Made by a program: the position numbers and the translations under genes. From Centroberyx gerrardi (lineage: Eukaryota; Chordata; Actinopteri; Beryciformes; Berycidae): 64,000 bases of DNA. Below the pieces are notes generated by a model, which saw only the letters and a list, made by a program, of their open reading frames with translations, did no database searches and was not told the DNA's origin. The stretch's first letter is position 1. Each line of letters starts with the position of its first letter. The stretch covers positions 19,984,840 to 20,048,839 of the forward strand of contig NC_136003.1 in the NCBI RefSeq assembly GCF_048128805.1, read 5' to 3'. Below, in pieces: positions 24,707 through 35,845 of this stretch.

Positions 24707-27332
24707 CCTGGATATCTCACTCCCTGGCACTTCAGGTCCTGTGCTGTCATTCTTTCCCCTGGCTGGGCTGGCCTGGGCTGCAGGGAGCTGGAAGGAATTA
24801 GCCTGCTACTGCAGAGAGAGCTTGGAGCTGACTAGTGTTGGACTACAGATGGAGCTATAAGGCCGGGCATTAGTCCCGCCGTAAATTTGTTTCCATATTA
24901 ACGTGCATTTAACGAAGAGCAAAGTCTAACTTGTCAGTCATCATTAACATTCCGGATAACTTTCTGCGGTAATGGTTCATAGGAGTTTGTGACTGCTAAG
25001 GTTTTCGCCTGCTGGACAATGCATATGATTGACTGCCTGTACATGGGATAAACATCCAGTGGGAACCTTGGCCAGTATTTGTTCCACCACAATAACAGAT
25101 GCAGACAAGATACACTCCTTCTCTTACTGCTGTGGTAAATAAAAAAATGGGTAAACAACAACCTCCAGTCTGTGATGATCCAACAACCACCAACATAAAC
25201 AAAAATCAATTAATGCATGCTTTTTTCCTTAAATGTGTACTATGAATGTAGTTTGTAAAGATTTATTTCAGGCTAACAAGGCGGGTAAACCCTATTCTGT
25301 AAATAAAAAGGTGGTTAAACTCAGTTTAGGTTGGTCTACCCTTTACTTCATCCCTGAACATCTCTCTCTTTTTCACATAGATAATGCACTGAATCAATGC
25401 AGTGGGGTTAGACACACACACAGCTTGCCTGCAGCAACATAACATTATAATGGATTAACTGTGAGTGGTTGCTGACAGAATGGATTACCAGATGTCTAGG
25501 TTGGATGTCAGACTACTTTTTTTTTTTGTTTCCCTGTTTGTAAATCTTTTTTGGGATGGGATTCAAAGTATATTTATTTTCTACTCCTTGAATGGAATCC
25601 AACTCATACTGCTGTGTTGTCAGTATTGAAGATGTATAGTATGGGTAGCAGGATGTTCATCCTACTTAAAACATATGGTGTCTCTATGAGTTGAAAGTTG
25701 GTGCAGATGCCAGGGATCATTGCCCAGTCAGATTCTTGCTCAGCGATGATGGGATCATGTAATGTCATATTAGTACAATGAAATATTACTGTAACTGCAG
25801 ATATCAGCACAGGATGGAGCTGCATTCACAGTCTCTCGAATTAATAAGGAGCTTAAATTGGAATAAGGAACTCTGACATTGAATATCACATTAGCTTTGA
25901 CAAAGACAAGCTTAGTGTGATCCAAATATTTAAATATATTGTGATAGACTTTGGAATTTCTTGTGACAAAAATAATTCATCTTCAAAACTGATAAGGAAA
26001 AAGGTTCCTTTTGCCTGGCATTTCAAAATGAGGGAAAATGTGTTTTAGTGATAAATCTTTTTCTTTTCTTACAGCTCTAAAAAGAACAAACCTTTTTTTT
26101 GTTCCAGCTACAGTTCCCAATCCAAAATCTGTTTTAGGAATGAAACACCTTCTAAAGAGAGTGTTTTGCTTCACACCCCATCAACAATGTGATGATTTCC
26201 ACATAAACTATGAATCTACACTCAAGGGTGGATTAAAGTCAAATCTAGTTGATCCTCTAAACTGCACTGATAGAGATGTGTACTTTATTCGGCCTATCTT
26301 CACAGTAAATCAGAGCACAATTTATTTGAGTCAGGGCTGAAGGCAGTTTAGGATTGAAAGAGTCTCTCGGGAGCTGTAAATTTTTCTCATTACCACATAA
26401 TGGCTAAGTTATAGGAGACTGGATTCTCATCAGCAAAGCCAACTTGCCCAGGCCCTGCTCTGGCGCCAGACTGGGAAGAGATCACTTGTTTTTCTGGTGT
26501 GCGGTAATACTCAGGTCACTGAAACAGTCATGTCCATTTTATTAGAATGACTTGTGAAGGGCCGCGCTATCATAAAACCATTTGGCGCAAACAAAAACTT
26601 GCATTTTGTGTTATATTTGGGGGTTTTATTGTGAAGTTTTTTAAAAGCATGTCCCAAAAAAGCTGCGACACACTGAAATATCATGTGCTATCATTTGCCT
26701 AACATATGACGTTGATTGAGACCATGCAATGATGTTCGTTATCATTCTCCCATTTTCATCATCTGGTCCCAAACACACTCTAATGAGGCTTAATCAAGTG
26801 GATGTGGCTCTCCAGTCCAGTCGGAGGATTGGTTCTGGCAGTGTTGATCACCCCTGACACTTAAAGGGACCAGTATTGGCTGGGGCTGTCAAAGCCCAGA
26901 TGTTGAGCAGACCGTATTACAGTAGGCAGTAGGAATGCTTTGCCGGAGCCATACTGCTACATCAAACACCTCCTCTGGATCGGAGCCCTGACCTGGCCCA
27001 CAGGGAATGCGGTCGCCCTTCACCACCCACAGCAGCCAAAGACATATGGAGGGTGGATAAGGGATCCTCACGACCCCCCATTCAGGCTCTGCGACTTTTG
27101 TCCTCATACCAGATGCGGAGGCTTCGTGAAACGTTGGAGAAGAGATTGGGGTGGCGAGCATGTGTGTTTGCATATTTGCCTGTGCGCTAGGTGGTGTGTT
27201 ATGCGTTATGTGCATGCGCGTGCAACAGTGTGCACGCATGCATATGAGAGGAGCAGAGTGTGTCACAACCCCGCATCATCTGCAGTGGGCGGGAGCAGGT
27301 GGGGGAATGGCTTCGGGAGTGCATGGAGGCAG
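22417..27332. other. Intergenic region with microsatellites, no gene recognised
   Basis: This 4.9-kb stretch contains (AC)n arrays at about 22488-22510 and 23888-23913 and a (GA)n array at 24664-24706. A diverged duplicated phrase tgattttgatgaaacttg occurs near 22849 and 22999, part of a fish interspersed repeat. I see no exons with coherent phases. Confidence 0.4.
24664..24706. repeat. (GA)n microsatellite
   Basis: About 21 uninterrupted GA dinucleotides. Open frames across it (RERERE...) are artefacts of the repeat. Confidence 0.95.
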
Positions 27333-27456
27333 TTATAAGAGTGCTGCCCAGGTCATGTTTTCTCGGAGTGTGTCACTGCTGAAGGATCATACCACCGGCT
27401 GCATTCTGCTGCTCTGACCTGGAAAACCCTCTCGCACTGCCGCTACCTCACAACAA
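27333..27456 (+). promoter_or_regulatory. TATA box and non-coding first exon of the downstream secreted-protein gene
   Basis: A ttataaga box at 27333-27340 is followed by about 90 bp of likely 5' UTR that ends at a good donor, acaag|gtaaag (exon end 27456). The next exon, from the acceptor at 27930, holds the start codon. The transcription start is inferred. Confidence 0.5.
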
Positions 27457-27939
27457 GGTAAAGTATTACTGATGCTGACAGAATAGCACTGATTAGATTC
27501 ATTGGTTGATTTCAAAGGGATTTCAAAGGTCAGTCAAAGGGACGATGGAACAGCATGATTAGAATACATCTCCTCAAATATTACCAGATATTTTTATATG
27601 CATGCAGTAACTGAGCTGATCTTGTATTACTTCACAAAATTATAATCATGCCATCATGTGGGGAAAAAAAACTTAAATGTTTTCTCTTTTCTCTAATTTA
27701 AGTCACATTATTGGATGACACAAGAAAAACAGATGAGTCATTTGCAGATCCAAGTCAATATTTTACATAAACTATGAAATGCTAGAACTTTTTTGGCATG
27801 TATAAGAAGTTTGCTTGGAATGAGAGCGTGTTAAGCATGTGTGCTTACTGAAGTTCCAACTTTGCCCAGCACCACTTTCCCGTAGATTTGTTTCTCAGCA
27901 GGATATGTATAACATTTTTTTTTTCCTTAGGTGAGGAAG

Positions 27940-29494
27940 ATGAGGATGAGGAGGGTCCTGGCCCTGATCTCCATGCTGTCTCTGTGTGGAGGTCAGAAAT
28001 GGAAACAGGAGACCTCACGCTGGGACCCCAAAGGTCAGGAATAATGTGTCTATTTTCAAACTCTGTTTTCCAAAGTATTCTGTAAATGATTATCAGAAAC
28101 TTTATATTTGGAAAGTATTTAATCCAGATTTTTTTGTATGAATGTTGAATGCCGTATGACATTAATGGAGTACTGGCCTGCATACTCCTTCACCTTACAG
28201 GCCATGACTGAATATATCCGTCTCTAGCAGAACACACCCAGGCCAAGACTTGTTCCAACTTGACCCAGGTGTTGGACAACTGGAAATTTGCGATTATGAC
28301 CCAGGTGAAAGACCTGCTGGTCAATGACCACGCCTCTGTCCTTCCTGAATACAACAGGTAGGTCACACTGTCTCCTGATTGTACATACAATATAGCAGTA
28401 ATGGGATGCTAGAGCAAGAGCAAGAAAGACAGAGAGAAGAGAGAGGAGAAAGGTTGAGTAAGAGCGAGAGGGAGGGCATTTTGTAAGATTCTAAGAAAAG
28501 CGTGATGAATAACAACAGTCATTGACGTCAGTTTGTTATTCTTCACAGTCCTAAGATTTACATAACTTGCTTTGCGCTGTACATGACCACTGACCTGTCA
28601 GAGTCATTAATATGATCGATGATTTCAGCGGTCCATGCGAGACAGACTTTGCTTTGCAGTGACCTCACTGTAGAAAGCGCGCCAAAAGAAAATGTGAAAA
28701 CGGGAAATGTTTCAGCCTCGTGATCCGATGAACTAGAGTGTTTTGGCAGAGATTGCTCCAAGTCATTGACCCATTCCTTTGGAGATTACGTTCTGGACCA
28801 CAGAGCCAACAGCAAACACGTGTAGGGGCATGTTTAATGTGAACATTCCCCAAGAATAGGTTCGGATGGACTGCAGGCTCAGTGACATGTCTTGAATTTG
28901 AGCCAATGAACAGTTAGTAGCTTTGATTTTGTGTTTTTTGGTCTTGTTTTTATGGACTTCCGTTTTTCATGTCTGTTATCCTGATGTTTCCTGCAGATGA
29001 TGGGTCTGTTTCTGCTTAACAACTTGTTTTGACTTTGTTCATGTAGCCAAATTGACTTGATTCCCCTGTTGGCTATGTTTTGCCAATAAACCATGGTGCC
29101 ATGTTATGTGTGCTTATAGAACATTATGATACTAAACTTCTTTGACTGGTCAATCTAACACTGAATCTTTCCTTCCTTTTGCTCTTTCCTAATGTCTTTG
29201 CATGTGTCCAGGATCCAGCCCCTGTCAGATGCTCTGGGAGACCTCTACAAGCAGTTCAACTCTCTGAAGGACGAGTTGGGGAAGCTCACCACTAAGTTTG
29301 ACAGGGTGGAGGCTTTTGTGGACGACCTCCAGGAAGGCAAGCTCTCTCTGCCTCAGCGGCCCATACAGAGGATTCCCCCCAGGGCGGGTCTGAGGCCTCC
29401 ACTGCGGGCACAGATGAGGACTCCAGAGAGGGGAATTGCCCCAGGGCCAACCTTGATCAGATCAAGGGGGAGGAGAGTGCCGCGGAGACCTTAG
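27940..29494 (+). CDS. Small secreted coiled-coil protein, family not recognised
   Basis: Coding exons are 27940-28033, 28231-28357 and 29212-29494, with GT/AG ends and matching phases (504 nt, 167 aa). The N-terminus [18 protein letters not shown] is a signal peptide. A single cysteine follows within CSNLTQ (about residue 39), next to an N-glycosylation sequon. Residues about 45-115 are predicted helical with heptad leucines ([19 protein letters not shown]), so a coiled coil is likely. The last 50 residues are rich in Pro and Arg and end RGRRVPRRP. The lone cysteine could make a disulfide-linked dimer. I cannot name the family. The gene abuts the 3' edge of the light-chain array, and its last exon lies about 0.8 kb from the relic constant exon. 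Another ATG two codons in could also serve as the start. Confidence 0.75.
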
Positions 29495-29639
29495 ATCTAA
29501 TGTTAACTGTCTCTTGTCCTCAGACCAACCTTGACGTATAAATATGGAAAAAGAACTGATATATACATATATTTTTCACAAGAAGATGATAAGGTTATAT
29601 TATTTGATTGATGGGTCTGATGTGAGAATTGTTCAAATA

Positions 29640-29850
29640 GAAGAGAAAAGTGAGAATGGTGTGAGAATATTGCTTAGTGATGCATGGTGTAATTAGGGAA
29701 CATTATTTTCTCAGCACTTCAGTATTAGTTCATCCTGATAAAAGGTTTTGGTATTCTATATTTTGAAAAAACTTCAAAGTGTATATATTAGCCTGTTTGT
29801 ACAAAGCCACTTTCAACCACAAGGTGGCAGCATTTCTGAATTTATTTTGA
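29640..29850. repeat. Copy of the light-chain 3' flank (pairs with about 31400-31640)
   Basis: Phrases such as gtaattagggaacat and ttcaaccacaaggtgg occur here and again at about 31400-31640, in the same order and spacing. Both lie 3' of a constant exon (relic at 30322 and C1 at 32109). This is a duplicated 3' flank left from an old unit duplication. Confidence 0.6.
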
Positions 29851-30321
29851 CTATCATCCTGCTGCAGTATAGTTAGCAATAGTCTGATTTATAGAGACTA
29901 TATGGCTGAAAATCTAGTGTAGTTTTATTTCCTCATAGCATTGTGGAATAATATAAAAATGCTGTTTGTGAATGTATACACATTTTCACGTTTAGTATTG
30001 CAATGTATTACTTGTGTCTATATTTGATAGGTAATTTGGGGATAATTTATTACCCCATTCACTGATTAAAAAGAGGTTTGTGTGTAACTTAAAATAAACC
30101 AAATATAACTTTTATGCCATGGCATGGACAAAATACAAAGATTTTTTTGAAAGTACTCTTTATTTGTTTTGTTGTTTTACAATGCTCTTTATTGAATTGT
30201 TCTACACAAACTGCACCTAATGACCAAATGATTGTACCCATTTTCGTTTATACCGTGGTTTCTAATTTCTAAACTTTGTACTGCAGAAGACAGAAGCACA
30301 TTTTAAACAACAATTCAGGTC

Positions 30322-30422
30322 CTATTCTTCAGTGCAACAGTTTGACCTCTTGATGGTTTTCCCTGAAGCCTTGGAGCCCACAGACACTTTACATGTGTAG
30401 ACATTATCCTTGTTCCAGTCTG
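30322..30422 (-). pseudogene. Relic immunoglobulin light-chain constant exon (3' third only)
   Basis: The minus strand from 30420 reads DWNKDNVYTCKVSVGSKASG and then KTIKRSNCCTEE with a stop at 30322-30324. It is closely homologous to the last 33 codons of the four complete constant exons. Homology stops abruptly at about 30422, in the F-strand region, and the rest of the Ig domain is absent. A tttatt hexamer near 30190 matches the 3' UTR of the intact copies. It is not in the listed frames because it is short. It is the outermost trace of the array on this side. Confidence 0.85.
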
Positions 30423-30600
30423 TCACAACAAAAACAATAAAATCATGAGGAAGTATATTGGCAGTTGTTTAAATATATTAAACATGCTATAGTTAAATAC
30501 ATTAGTTTCTTGGCTGTTTGGGTTTCTCATCTTTTGTGATAAAGAATAAAGTGATGAGTCATCACATCAGGGTTATTACCCATCTGCAGTCGTGTCAGCC

Positions 30601-30790
30601 CAGCCACTCCAAGTAGTGAGAGCAGAGAATTAACATTGTAATTTGCATAGAGAAGTTAATAAGAAGAGGAGGCCAGCAGGTGTTTCCTGGGGAGGGAGAG
30701 AGGGAGGAGCGAGCGGTTGGTGATGCTTCACTGACCGGGGATGCAAAGTCATGTAGTCACCCGTTAACCATTTTCAGGTCATTCTGGTTG
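30601..30790. promoter_or_regulatory. Octamer/E-box element 3' of C1 (copy 1), candidate light-chain enhancer
   Basis: The octamer ATTTGCAT lies at 30641-30648. It is followed by CAGCAGGTG (an E2A-type E-box), a GGGAGGAG-like purine block and gcttcactgaccggggatgc. The same ordered motifs recur 3' of the other constant exons. This copy is the most diverged in its flanks, yet the motif core is kept. Confidence 0.5.
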
Positions 30791-32108
30791 GTGCCACCTG
30801 TTTTTTTCAGTTCTTAATAATTACCCAGGGTTGCTCTCTGGTGTGCATATACAGCAAGTGCCGTGTGTAAATAATGTGTGTAAAAGAGCCAACTGCTTCA
30901 CAATCATCAGTTTGGTAAAAGTTTCTGGAAATGAGATATAGAGGCTGTATAAATTCAATCACTTATCAAGCCATATGAAATGGGAAAACAATGTAGGTTA
31001 GATACAGATTTATCCAGAGAAAAAGGTGGACAATTAATTGTAATACTGTCTTTTTATTTGTCATTCTGGACTGGCATTCACATTTTCAGCCTCACAACAG
31101 TCTGCCCAGAAATATTTTTATTCCCATAACAGCTATCTTCAATTTGTTCACAGAAGTTCTAGTAGTCTGGCACATGAAAAAGTTGTCATTCAAAGTTACT
31201 CTAGTTGTGAGACAAGATGATAAAGGTCCAAAGTATGAAAAAAAATTAACATACATACAGTGCATGGAATAATTTCACACCAGGTTAAATCAGAACTTAG
31301 TGGCAATTTGTTTGTTTGCATTACACAATGTCTAGTTGTAAGAACTTAATAAAACCTTGAATTATGAACAAGGAAGTGGGAGTGAATATTGCTTATGAAT
31401 GAGGTAATTAGGGAACATCATTTTCTATAAAATGAGGGGTGTGAGGATAGTGTGAGAATATTTCTTTATGCTGGATGGTTATATTAGGTAACAAGAAATA
31501 TTAGCTTATCTTGATTAAACGACATCAAGTTTAAACAATTAAAAATGTAGTATTTACTTAAGGGTATTCATACAAAGGCATTTTCAACTACAAGGTAGAA
31601 GCACTTTCAACCACAAGGTGGAAGCACTTGTCAATTTATCTGATGTCTGATGGGAAACTCTGTTATCCTTGTACACTATTATACAGTGATAAGTAATGCT
31701 TTGAATTGTAGAATGAAAATGTATTCTACTTTTATTTCCCATTGTATTATGAAATAAATTGTTTGATAATGTACAAAAAGTTTCACATTGTGCTTGGCCT
31801 GTTGCTGCAGGATATTTAAGTGGTACCTATATCAAAATGATAATCCATTAAAAAGAGGATCTAGTGCAGGTTAAAATAATCCAGATATTATTGGTTTTGA
31901 ACTAATTTCTCATGAGCGCCAATGAAATACAAGCATTTTTTAAGTCACAATGCATTTTATTGAATCAATCGATGCAAAATACAGCAAACCTAAAATAATT
32001 GTTTAACAATTTTTCTAAACTTTATGATTTCCAATGTCTAAACCTTGTAACGCCCAAACAGCACAAGAAAAAAAGAAGCAAATTTGAAAAAGCAATTCTG
32101 GCAGCCTA

Positions 32109-32443
32109 CTATTCTGCAGTAGGGCAGTCTGACTTCTTGATGGTTTTCTCTGAAGCCTTGGAGCCCACAGACACTTTACATGTGTAGACCTTATCCTTGT
32201 GCCAGTCTAACGTCTGGATGGACAGATAGCTGCTGATTTGGAAAGTCTGGCCTGGTTGCTGAACAGCGGTGCTGGTAGAGACCCCACTGCTCACTGGACT
32301 CCCATCAGCCATCCAGGTAACATCTGCAAAACCCAAAGACGGACTGGGCAGACTGGCCAGACAGACCAGAGCGGCTTTGTTGGACTGGAGCTCATCACTG
32401 GACGGAGGGAAGACTGTCAAGACAGGAGGAGGGAGGGTGGAGC
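32109..32443 (-). CDS. Immunoglobulin light-chain constant exon, C1
   Basis: The single Ig C1-set domain opens GSTLPPPVLTVFPPSSDELQ and has the domain cysteines in LVCL and YTCKV, the tryptophan in VTWMAD, and a C-terminal cysteine (KSDC) for the heavy-chain disulfide. The exon is 335 nt, with an acceptor of phase 1 that accepts the J donor. The stop is at 32109-32111, giving a tail DCPTAE that differs from DCRTEE in the other copies; HKDK also replaces NKDK. The motifs FPPSSxELQxNKAxLVCL and SSYLS resemble mammalian lambda C. A tttatt at 31956-31961 is the poly(A) signal. It pairs with heavy chains in B-cell membrane and secreted antibody. Confidence 0.93.
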
Positions 32444-33250
32444 CTGCAGAAGATTGTATTAATAGATTATTTGTGTTCACAATTTCAAATAATCATTGTG
32501 AAGAACAAAACCAGTTTGAACCATGTGGCCAAATAATTTAAAAATTTTCACCTAAAAGATGAATGAAGTTCATTTTCAAAATGTTATCTATCTATTTTGA
32601 AGCTCAATTCATCTCAGTTTTGCAAAAAAGAATATAAATTCTGTAAAAGTGTTGTAATTTTGTAAACCAAAAAAAATAAGTTAGTTACTGTCCTTCATAA
32701 AACACCATAGTTATCATTATGTAAAACCACAGTAGGTGTCACTTTCATGAAATGGCTTTCTCACCATGGAAGAAAACTTATACACATACTTAAACATATT
32801 TTCATACACAGTCAACATACATAGTGATTACTTTGTCTTGTTGACAGAGGATTTCAAAACTTCAGAGTAACTTTACATTTTTACAAAGTAGTATTATAAA
32901 GCACAACTATTTAGTTTTTCTGTTCTATTGTTAATTACTGTTGACAAATGATTTAATGTTGCTAAATCGGGCTGTTGATATAAATTTGTTAAAAGATGAA
33001 TAAACACAATTTTCCAAATGTTGCCACACGACTGTCTAAATGCCACAACAGCAACACAAATATTTTTCCATTTTCTATACCTTTTAAAACACTGCTTGGT
33101 ATCAAAGCTGATGTAAAAACGTAAATTATGACACATGCAATGAACAGAACAGTTAAATATTACAAATTAGTAATAACACATGAGTTTCTGCTAATGCACT
33201 AAAGAAATAATAGAACTAGCATGTATTATGAGCAGTTAAACAGTACTCAC

Positions 33251-33284
33251 TTGTCACAATCAGCTTGGTGCCTTGTCCGAATAC
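33251..33284 (-). CDS. Light-chain J segment, unit 1
   Basis: The 34-nt segment codes VFGQGTKLIVT, containing the FGxG bulge motif of all light-chain J segments. It has the heptamer on its 5' side and a donor on its 3' side. Its last base is A (acaa|gtgagt), whereas the other three J segments end acag|gtgagt, so the residue at the J-C joint would be Ser rather than Gly. Confidence 0.93.
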
Positions 33285-33323
33285 CACAGTGATTCAGTTT
33301 GTACACATGGCCGTACAAAAACC
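33285..33323 (-). other. J recombination signal, 23-bp spacer, unit 1
   Basis: Consensus nonamer GGTTTTTGT (33315-33323), exactly 23 bp, and heptamer CACTGTG (33285-33291) directly against the J. Confidence 0.95.
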
Positions 33324-33349
33324 TCCAGACTCTCACTAATGAGGGGAGT

Positions 33350-33359
33350 GGAACTGAAA
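33350..33359 (+). promoter_or_regulatory. PU.1/IRF composite element (EICE), unit 1
   Basis: GGAACTGAAA matches the GGAANNGAAA Ets-IRF composite consensus and the core of the mammalian kappa 3' enhancer PU.1/IRF4 site. It is followed directly by cttcctg, an inverted Ets core. It starts 26 bp beyond the J nonamer inside a block identical in all units. Confidence 0.6.
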
Positions 33360-33747
33360 CTTCCTGTTCAGACCAATCTAACTTTCACTGTCAACATCTC
33401 ATTCCCTTCATCAGTGAGCCTATATTCCAAAGCACCGCTGGACTTCAACATTGATTCTGAAATCTCTGCTGCATCCTTTTGTTTTCATGGGAATGTTTAA
33501 AGTCCAGATGTGATCGTTGAAATCAGAGTGATGATGGTGATGATGATGATGCTGTCCTTGATAAGAACGTCATTCAGACAATCCAGCAAAGTTTGTTCCA
33601 AATGTTATGTGGATGGAAATATTTCATATACTCTTGTCTCTCTAGAGGCTTTTGTTCAGCATCCTTTCTTGTTTTGTTCCAGGTTTGCTGTTTTGGCTTT
33701 GTTTGATTTTGGTCAGCATTCATAAAAGCTGTAGTGAGACTCATTGA

Positions 33748-33775
33748 GGTTTTTGTCATGGTGTGAATCACTGTG
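33748..33775 (-). other. V recombination signal, 12-bp spacer, truncated V of unit 1
   Basis: Heptamer CACAGTG (33769-33775), a 12-bp spacer and nonamer ACAAAAACC (33748-33756). All are still consensus although the V is broken. Confidence 0.93.
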
Positions 33776-33968
33776 ATACAGCTCCAGCAGCAGAGTCATC
33801 CCATGTCAGACAGAAATACTCAGCAGAGTCTCCTGCCTCTGCCCGCTTGATGATGAACTGGTAATCTGTACTATACTATATCGGTCAGAGGAGAATCCAG
33901 TTCCACAGGTGGGTGATCTGTTACCATGGTGAAATCTCAGAACATACTGAGGAACCCCACCAGGAACC
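33776..33968 (-). pseudogene. Truncated proximal V gene of unit 1
   Basis: Only the 3' half of a V exon remains (end of FR2, FR3, CDR3 and RSS). It aligns with the proximal V genes at 42718, 54285 and 63468. The conserved framework phrase aacctgttta is the last shared sequence at about 33968; after it the sequence is unrelated retroelement DNA. The CDR2-FR3 part also has a small internal deletion relative to its sisters. The leader exon and FR1 are missing, and unit-like flank resumes only near 35850, about 0.5 kb upstream of where the leader would have been. It could still serve as an acceptor of a broken join, but not make a chain. Confidence 0.88.
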
Positions 33969-35845
33969 TGTTTATGTCACAAGAGGTGGGCTAAACTAGT
34001 TATGGTCGAATGACAACAACAAAACCTTCACCTCTCAGAACTGGTTCTTTCTGATCCCCAACAAAACCACACCAGAATGAACACATCCAGGAATATATTA
34101 ATCCTTTATTGCAATATTTCTCAAAATACAATCATTACGATTACATAAGGAGACAGTAACATCAGGTGGCTAGGGAGTCAGGCCAAAGCCACTCTTCCTG
34201 GCAGCTGGGAACCTGGCAACCCACCCTGCACAACTGCCAACGCTCCCCTAGGCTAGACCCAGAGAAATGTTGGCAAACTGTGTCTTCATTGCAATATACT
34301 TCCAATTATATTACTCAGGACACCCTAAGTTCATTCTACTACAATCAATAATCAGTTTACTACAGTCATTATTTTCCACTCGTGTTAAGAACCACTACAA
34401 CCATTCAAACCCGTCAGGCACATACAAATAGGGGGTTAATCTGTCCGGGGAAACAGGCAGCCGACCATACAGAACTAGGGCCAGTCAAGTACCCATACTT
34501 TGTGTTTTTTTTTGTTCTCTTCTATCATTTAAATCCTAGCAAACAGAAAAACTCAGGAAAAGCCAGGTACAAACCGACGGTAGTATCCCACAAACCTAAG
34601 GAATGAACGGACTTGCCTTACGGTGGTGGACACTGGCCAGTTGTTAACTGCAGACGCCTTATCCAGGTCCTTAGAGATCCCCCCACTGCTGACCACATGG
34701 CCCCAGTACTTTACCTCTCACTGAAAGAGCCTACACTTCCGAAGTTGGAGCTTCAACCCATGGTCATGTAAGCACTTCAATACCTCTTCAAGATGGTGTA
34801 TATATGTGTCTGGAAATCTGGCAAACACACAATCACGTCGTCCAGATAGATAAGTAGGTAGTCGTGGACCTACCCCCACAGGACACGATACATTTATTTC
34901 TAGAAGGTCGCAGGAGCATTACAAAGTCCAGAAGGCATGCGAGAAAACTGATATAGCTTCAGTGGGGTAGTTATTGCTATCTTCTCCTGGTCCTCCGGAG
35001 CAACCTCGACCTGCCAATACCGCAAGCCAAGTCCAGGGTTGAATACCATGCTGCCTTTTTCAAACCAGTCGACGACTCTTCAATCCGAGGTAGGGGGAGG
35101 GCGTCTTTATGAGTGACTGCATTGAACTTACGATAGTCAACATAGAAACGTAGGGAGCCGTCCTTTTTGCATACCAGGACCACTGGGGCGCCCCAAGGGC
35201 TGGAACTCTCTGTGACAACTCCACTATCAAGCATCCCCTGCAGTACAGTCCTCAGCTCGGAAGCTTGGGGGGAACTGGTCTGTACCGCTCGAGTTGGGGG
35301 TGAGGATCCAGTAGGGATCTCATTGTTTTCCCGTTCTAGGGCTAAAGCCTTGCTGCAAGCAGCCTCAAAGGACATTTCAAGAGAAGCTCGTCTCAACTCC
35401 CGTTGTAGTTCTTGCTTCACAGGACTTTCCCTCAGTCCTCTAGCAAACTCAGCACGTAGAACTCTATCCACACTGCCAACATTATCAGGATCAAAACTTT
35501 GCCATCTGTTAAAGGACTCGCACAGTCAAAGAACAAAATCTTCAATACCTTCCCCCCTGGCTTACTTGCAGTCAAAAAACTCTGCTGTCAAGCAGTCAGA
35601 CATGTTATTTCCCCCATATTCAATACAATACATCGAGAATTTTCTTCAGACTTTGTGTTTTTTTTGTTGTCTTCTATCATTTAAATCCTAGCAAGCGGAA
35701 AATGACAATAATAACAATGACAATACATTTGTAAATAAAATAGGATTAATATTGGCCACAATGTTAAAAGTAACAAAAGAAAATAGAATTATAAACAGCT
35801 AAACAGTTTATGAAAAGAAAATGTTTAGTCCACTCACAAGGCCCT
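33969..35845 (-). mobile_element. Ty3/gypsy-type LTR retrotransposon fragment (fossil)
   Basis: A minus-strand stretch at 34977-35471 shows the gag-pol junction style and the start of a Ty3/gypsy reverse transcriptase (WGAPVVLVCKKDGSLRF, followed by VDYRKFNAVTHKD). A direct repeat of about 55 bp (ctatcatttaaatcctagca and flanks) occurs near 34497-34554 and 35645-35702. It is clearly broken, with much of the element missing. It sits next to the truncated V gene of unit 1 and is absent from the other units, so it postdates their separation. Its ends are approximate. Confidence 0.75.

Noticed and set aside
24620-24835. Frame with RERERE repeat
   Set aside because: Produced by the (GA)n microsatellite.
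32238-32541. Long plus-strand frames opposite each constant exon
   Set aside because: They are antisense shadows of the C exons and vary exactly as the C sequence does.
33273-33500. A 75-codon plus-strand frame identical in all four units (also 42218, 53779 and 62968)
   Set aside because: It runs antisense through the J and its RSS and has no ATG context, splice partners or family resemblance. The identity is better explained by conservation or homogenisation of the J-flanking DNA.
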